A stretch of DNA of 64,000 bases from contig OY482866.1 in the NCBI GenBank assembly GCA_960531495.1, positions 14,269,530 through 14,333,529 on the forward strand, read 5' to 3'. This DNA comes from Zeus faber (Eukaryota; Chordata; Actinopteri; Zeiformes; Zeidae). Below the pieces are notes generated by a model, which saw nothing but the letters and a program-made list of their open reading frames with translations, had not been told where the DNA came from and made no database searches. Position numbers and translations under genes: made by a program. The stretch's first letter is position 1. Every line of letters begins with the position of its first letter. Positions 59,742-64,000 of this stretch are shown here, piece after piece.

Positions 59742-60780
59742 TTTTATATAATTTTTTTTAAATTAATTTACAGATTTGAAAAATTTCAGTGGCAATCCAT
59801 AAAATACAGTCCAAGAATTCAAACGTTTTATTCACCTGTGCTGTCAGCATGCTTGGCAGTGTTTGTATGCCATTGCGTCTAAGACAGAGTTGGTCTGCAA
59901 GTGGAGTTCAACTTCTCAACCTGCAATGCAACTCTTTACTAATTCTTAAATTGTCAAGAACTGCTGCAATAACTCTGTCCTGTGCACGACTTGTAGGACA
60001 AGAGCACAGCTTTTCTGTTATCCAGAACCACCGCCAACCCCCCTCTTTGGAGAACGATCTGACCATGCTTTGGTCTGTAAACGACTAACTCCTACTCCAA
60101 GAGGGAGAGAATCAATACGAGTGAAACAAATAAACATAGAACCAAACAACATGTAAATGAAAAAACACACATGTATCGACAAAACAGAGTTAATGAGGTC
60201 CAGGTAAACTGGAACAGCAATTGGGCACGTGGCCTCTTCCTGTGAAAGCTATGACAGTAAATGAGGGAGGAAAGGGGAAGAATTCCATTTAAGACTCCTT
60301 TTTTTTTTTTTTCCAACCCTGAAATTTTTCTCTCTAAAGTACACCTTCTTCTGGTGGATTGATTTTATTTGTTTTTTTCTTGGTCTCCTGAGGTGGCTGG
60401 AGGATATTTTCTTCATCCACAGGTAAAGGCGGACCCCGCCACCAACAGTGGAAGCTGCATGTAGAGGAGTGCATACAGGATGCCAATACATTGAACGGCT
60501 GTTCTGAAAAAGTGGCAACCTTTTCCAAAAAAACACATCAAATATGGAATTTTCTTCGCAACATGATCTTACAGATCAACACTTTAACATGTACATTTTT
60601 AAATTGAGAAAGCCACCCAACAATACAGGGGTTACAAATTGGAGCAATTTGACTCAGTTGATTATCTAATCTCATGATTTTTTTTTCCAGTGTCCAGTTC
60701 CAGTGACATAGCACTGTAGTTTCATAATAATAGTAATAAGTGTCAATTTAAACAGGACTGTACCTCATCTTCACCCTCAG
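59685..60780 (+). other. ccdc96: ccdc96 right copy, intron 1
   Basis: The intron is 1096 bp. A (CA)n tract is at 59706-59738, and a 200-bp stretch at about 60387-60599 is unique to this copy. The frame that continues past the donor into the intron is not coding. Confidence 0.8.
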
Positions 60781-60999
60781 GTGGAAAGAGAGTGGCAGGA
60801 ATATGTCGCTCTTCACGGCGACATACCCGGGCTGAGTCACCCTACAGGGAGAGGGGCGACCGTCAGCCGTCAGCAAAGTCAGGAGGACGAGTTGGAGGCA
60901 GGGAAACCCAAGTGGGACCACTCTGCTACGTGCAAAATGGAGTTGTATAAAAAGATGCAGATCATCAAGCAACGCAAGAAGATGGCAACCACCGTGGAG
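60781..60999 (+). CDS. ccdc96: ccdc96 right copy, exon 2
   Basis: The exon is 219 nt, phase 0, encoding 'VEREWQEYVALHGDIPGLSH' to 'RKKMATTVE'. The acceptor is 'tcaccctcag' and the donor 'gtgggt'. One residue differs from the left copy. Confidence 0.89.
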
Positions 61000-61671
61000 G
61001 TGGGTGGAGGGATTATTATTATCGACAGGCAGGCAGGCAGACAGGCAGGCAGGCAGGCAGACAGACAGTCAGACAGACAGACAGGCAGGCAGGCAGACAT
61101 AGAGATAGATAGATAGCTAGACAGACAGACAGACAGACAGACATAGATAGATAGATAGATAGATAGATAGATGATAGACAGACGGACAGACAGGAAATTG
61201 CAGTGTCGTAATAATAATGGTAATAAGAATAAAAATAGAAATAAAGAAAATAGCAATATGCAGTAAACCTCAGAATCAACGAGAAGATAAAGAATTTTGA
61301 AGTATACAAGGAACTGAAAAAACAATAAAACAATAATAACCAATCAAAATAAAAATAAAAAAAGATTGACAATAAATATAAACCAAAAAAGCAATACAAT
61401 TAATTTGCACCTTAAAAAAATACAACAGAAATAGAAAGTAACATGAAATGTGCAGTTGGACCCCATGAGTTCCCAACTGTTTGCCCCTCAAACGACCACA
61501 GTGACCACAGGCCTGGACCAAGCCTCAAACGGAACCTCAAAATGCCAGACGCAGTTATTTCTTTTTACAGAATTCTGACCAAACCTTTGGATATGCAGGG
61601 ATGCAAATAAGTAACTAAATAAATAATTCTACATATTTCCAGTGGTTCTCTCTGTGACCTGCTCTCCTCAG
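61000..61671 (+). other. ccdc96: ccdc96 right copy, intron 2 with tetranucleotide repeat
   Basis: A (CAGG)n/(CAGA)n/(TAGA)n tract lies at about 61026-61173. The intron is 186 bp longer than in the left copy, mostly from the repeat and an A-rich stretch. Confidence 0.85.
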
Positions 61672-61983
61672 GTCCTGGCCCATGTCAAGGAGAGGCTTCA
61701 CTGGTGCCACCAAGAGAAACAGGCCAAAGGGGCCGAGTTAGTCCAGCTGAAGGCAGAAAGAGCCAGGAAAAAGAGCAAGAAGAGCAGGGCCCGGCAGGCC
61801 CTGAGTCGCCTGCGTGCCGAGAACCTGGAGCTGGAGCAGCAATGTGGCCTGGACAACAGCATGCTGCGCCAGGACTACGAGGACAAGGTGAAAGCCTGCA
61901 AGGACCTGGAGGACGGCCTGGAGAGCCTGAAGTTACAGTACGAGCAGGCCGTTCGCAACCTGGAGAAGATGGGGGAAGCCTGA
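61672..61983 (+). CDS. ccdc96: ccdc96 right copy, exon 3 and stop
   Basis: The exon is 312 nt including TGA. It encodes the C-terminal coiled coil ending 'NLEKMGEA'. The acceptor is 'gctctcctcag'. Confidence 0.9.
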   Translation, partial: VLAHVKERLHWCHQEKQAKGAELVQLKAERARKKSKKSRARQALSRLRAENLELEQQCGLDNSMLRQDYEDKVKACKDLEDGLESLKLQYEQAVRNLEKMGEA

Positions 61984-62020
61984 AACCTGCTTTGGAGGAA
62001 GAACGTGTGAGTTAAAACCA

Positions 62021-64000
62021 AAATAATCATAATAACAACAGGGTTCTTACCACATCCTTGAGGTGAGTGAAGTGATTGAAAATGGTGTCTTTTGTGCTGA
62101 AGTCCATGAAAATGTTGACTTTTTTCAATGAAGTCACCATCATCGTTGGCGAAGGATATTCATTTGAATTCTCAACTAATTCCTAAAAAATTCCCACTGG
62201 TGGATGTTGAAATGATGTATTTGAGAGTGAGCTGTACAAGTAAAAAATGGGAAAATGACATTTTCTTTTTTCTAACGTTTATCAGCTTTGAAATTTTTGT
62301 AGTATTTTACGCTGTACTTTGGTGTAATATCTCTGCTTTAATGAAACAATTGAAATAACACTGAATTATGTCCCATCTGAGGACAAGCTACAAAAACAAT
62401 ACAAAAAAGAAATGAAATCCTGTTGGGATCGAGATGGAGGATTCCTCAGTTAGTTTGATCCCCCGCTTTCATTTGTGATTAAAACACATTTTATTTACTA
62501 TGTCAACTGCCTCTGAGTGGCCTGTTCATTATTAATCTTGCCAGGAATGAATGAATGTGCATAATGAATATGCTGGACACTTACCATGTTCCATGAATAA
62601 CGATGACTTAAAACACTAACAATGAATAAAAGACATTTGATAGTGAATAATATTCACTGACAAAAAATATTTTTACTTTGAAGCACGTGATTTATTTACT
62701 TAGGTTCAAGCCGGTTCCAATTTAAAAAATAATAAAGTGAGGTCCCCTCACGTAGTAACTGTCAACCCCAAACTTGGACGATTTATTTTATTTTTTTTTT
62801 CACCACAGTGAATCAGGCATCAGCGCATCAAACACGCGGGATTGAATGTCACTTCCAGTTTGCTCTCGTCGTTTCAGGCGTTAAAAAGACGCCGCCGCCG
62901 CACACTGAGCCAGGCGGAACGCGCTCCCCCCCATTCGAAGATTCACAGGCGTCAGTGGGCGCGCCGTCACGCCACTCCGCGGCGGTTTCGGTCCCGCCTG
63001 CACCGTAGCATTTTAAATACACGACCCAATATTTAAGCGGCAAACCCTCAAGGAAAGACCTCAAATAACATTCGGATAAATGTCCAGCAGATGCCCCCCA
63101 GAGTGTTATTCGGGCTTATTTTTGTTTTTTAATGAGGTTAGGATGCATGACTGTGATGACCCCGTCCCGGAAGCTGCGAGGATGATTTCCTTTCCGTCGA
63201 TTTTATTAACAGGAAACAGACGTTCATTTCAAAGTTTTTTGTTTTTTTTATTGAGGACTCTCTGACAGTGTTCTGAGGACGTCTTTCTTCAGAGGGGTGA
63301 GAGCGGACGGCGCCTCCGGTCACGCAACATCCGACAAGTGTCAAACCCGCCGGCGCTGGGAAGTTACTCAACCGAGGGGAGGCTCTACGAGGTCGGCGCC
63401 GGGACGCACCGCCATGGCCTCGTAATAGCCCAGCCTCGGTTTGGAGCAGCATCCCGGTAGCCTTCCCTAAAATTCTCTCTCTCTGTCGCCTGAAGCGTTA
63501 AAAATAAACAACGTACGGGCGATAATTTCAGTTATACCGATCTGGATTTGAACAAAAAAAAAATAAAATAATAATAATAATAATCTGGAATGCTCATACA
63601 AGATCAGTGTTGTTGGCTACAATACAAAAGCACATTCAAAACATTTGACTTTCCAGTAAAGACGCACGTAGCTCTCCGTCGTCGGCGTGATGACCGTTAT
63701 CGGGTGGTACCGTGAAAAACGAGCCACATCAACAAAAACACTGGAATTTCACTCACTTCATAGGACTGGCGACTGAATTCTGTGTACTAGGCCAGATTAA
63801 AGTGTTAAACATCTGTTAAAAGAGTCATATCGCATACGGATCACGGTGGAGTCCCGTCTCTTCCTGGCGCTGGTTTTTTGGGGGGGGGGGCAGAGGTCAA
63901 GGTTTTGGGAAAGGTGGGGCTGGTGCAGGCGCCGCCGCCGACAACCCCCCCCCCCCCCAGGATCCGTCGCCCCGGGGTCCGACGAGACCGGGCGGCCTCG
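62021..64000. other. right end of the window, no supported gene
   Basis: Past the arm the sequence is AT-rich to about 62800, then GC-rich at 62840-63010 and 63150-63420, with G/C tracts near 63880 and 63945-63958. The human neighbour after TADA2B is GRPEL1, but no GRPEL1 sequence was recognised. Confidence 0.5.
62625..62630 (+). terminator. ccdc96: candidate poly(A) signal of the right ccdc96
   Basis: AATAAA ('tgaataaaag') about 640 bp after the stop codon; it lies outside the duplicated arm, so the left copy must use another signal. Confidence 0.4.

Larger units (their letters stand above)
59056..62020 (+). repeat. right arm of the ccdc96 inverted duplication
   Basis: This arm is the inverted partner of 49790-52863. 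It includes a segment at about 60387-60599 that the left arm lacks, and has a shorter CA tract (59706-59738). Exons are nearly identical between arms while introns differ by substitutions and indels. Confidence 0.9.

Noticed and set aside
49790-62020. Duplicated ccdc96 considered as a pure assembly artefact
   Set aside because: The arms are inverted and differ by many substitutions and indels in introns and by a coding repeat, which argues for a real duplication; long reads are still the proper test.
63368-63466. Minus-strand frame 'GRLPGCCSKPRLGYYEAMAV' ending in TGA, considered as a terminal exon
   Set aside because: The acceptor lacks a pyrimidine tract, a stop codon lies just before it, and I do not recognise the protein.

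Overview
The window looks like teleost fish nuclear DNA. Genes are split by GT-AG introns, very long (TG)n/(CA)n microsatellites are frequent, and Tc1/mariner, LINE, SINE and Ty3/gypsy remnants fill the gaps. The coding sequences read clearly as vertebrate tbc1d14, ccdc96, tada2b and a CC chemokine. In human, TBC1D14, CCDC96 and TADA2B are neighbours on chromosome 4p16.1, so the synteny supports the gene calls.

Layout. (1) 1-35842: the plus-strand tbc1d14 gene, entered part-way; fourteen coding exons join without a frame break, including a 24-nt microexon, and an internal alternative promoter is likely near 16.0-16.2 kb. Its introns carry most of the microsatellites. (2) 35.8-38.9 kb: intergenic, with a dead Tc1-like transposon with terminal inverted repeats. 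(3) 38946-39579: a compact three-exon CC chemokine gene with TATA box and poly(A) signal. (4) 39.6-49.8 kb: a repeat-rich block with a truncated Tc1 copy, a LINE reverse-transcriptase remnant split cleanly by a TA-flanked element, and two decayed gypsy copies whose integrase precedes reverse transcriptase (Gmr1-like order), one of them broken by a tRNA-derived SINE. (5) 49.8-62.0 kb: two near-identical, apparently intact ccdc96 genes in inverted orientation, flanking tada2b. (6) 62.0-64.0 kb: no gene I can support.

Tbc1d14 is a TBC-domain Rab GAP-like protein of recycling endosomes and autophagy. Tada2b is an adaptor of the SAGA histone acetyltransferase complex. Ccdc96 is a coiled-coil protein of motile cilia. 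They are neighbours but not a pathway.

The most notable structure is the inverted duplication of ccdc96 (arms about 49790-52863 and 59056-62020, spacer about 6.2 kb). Homology stops about 40 bp upstream of each start codon, so the two copies have different promoters. The right copy is head-to-head with tada2b, the arrangement seen in human. The left copy sits behind the tada2b 3' end. Inverted arms of this kind could allow the tada2b spacer to flip, which would exchange the promoters of the two ccdc96 genes. All similarity statements come from reading the sequence by eye; no alignment or database search was run.
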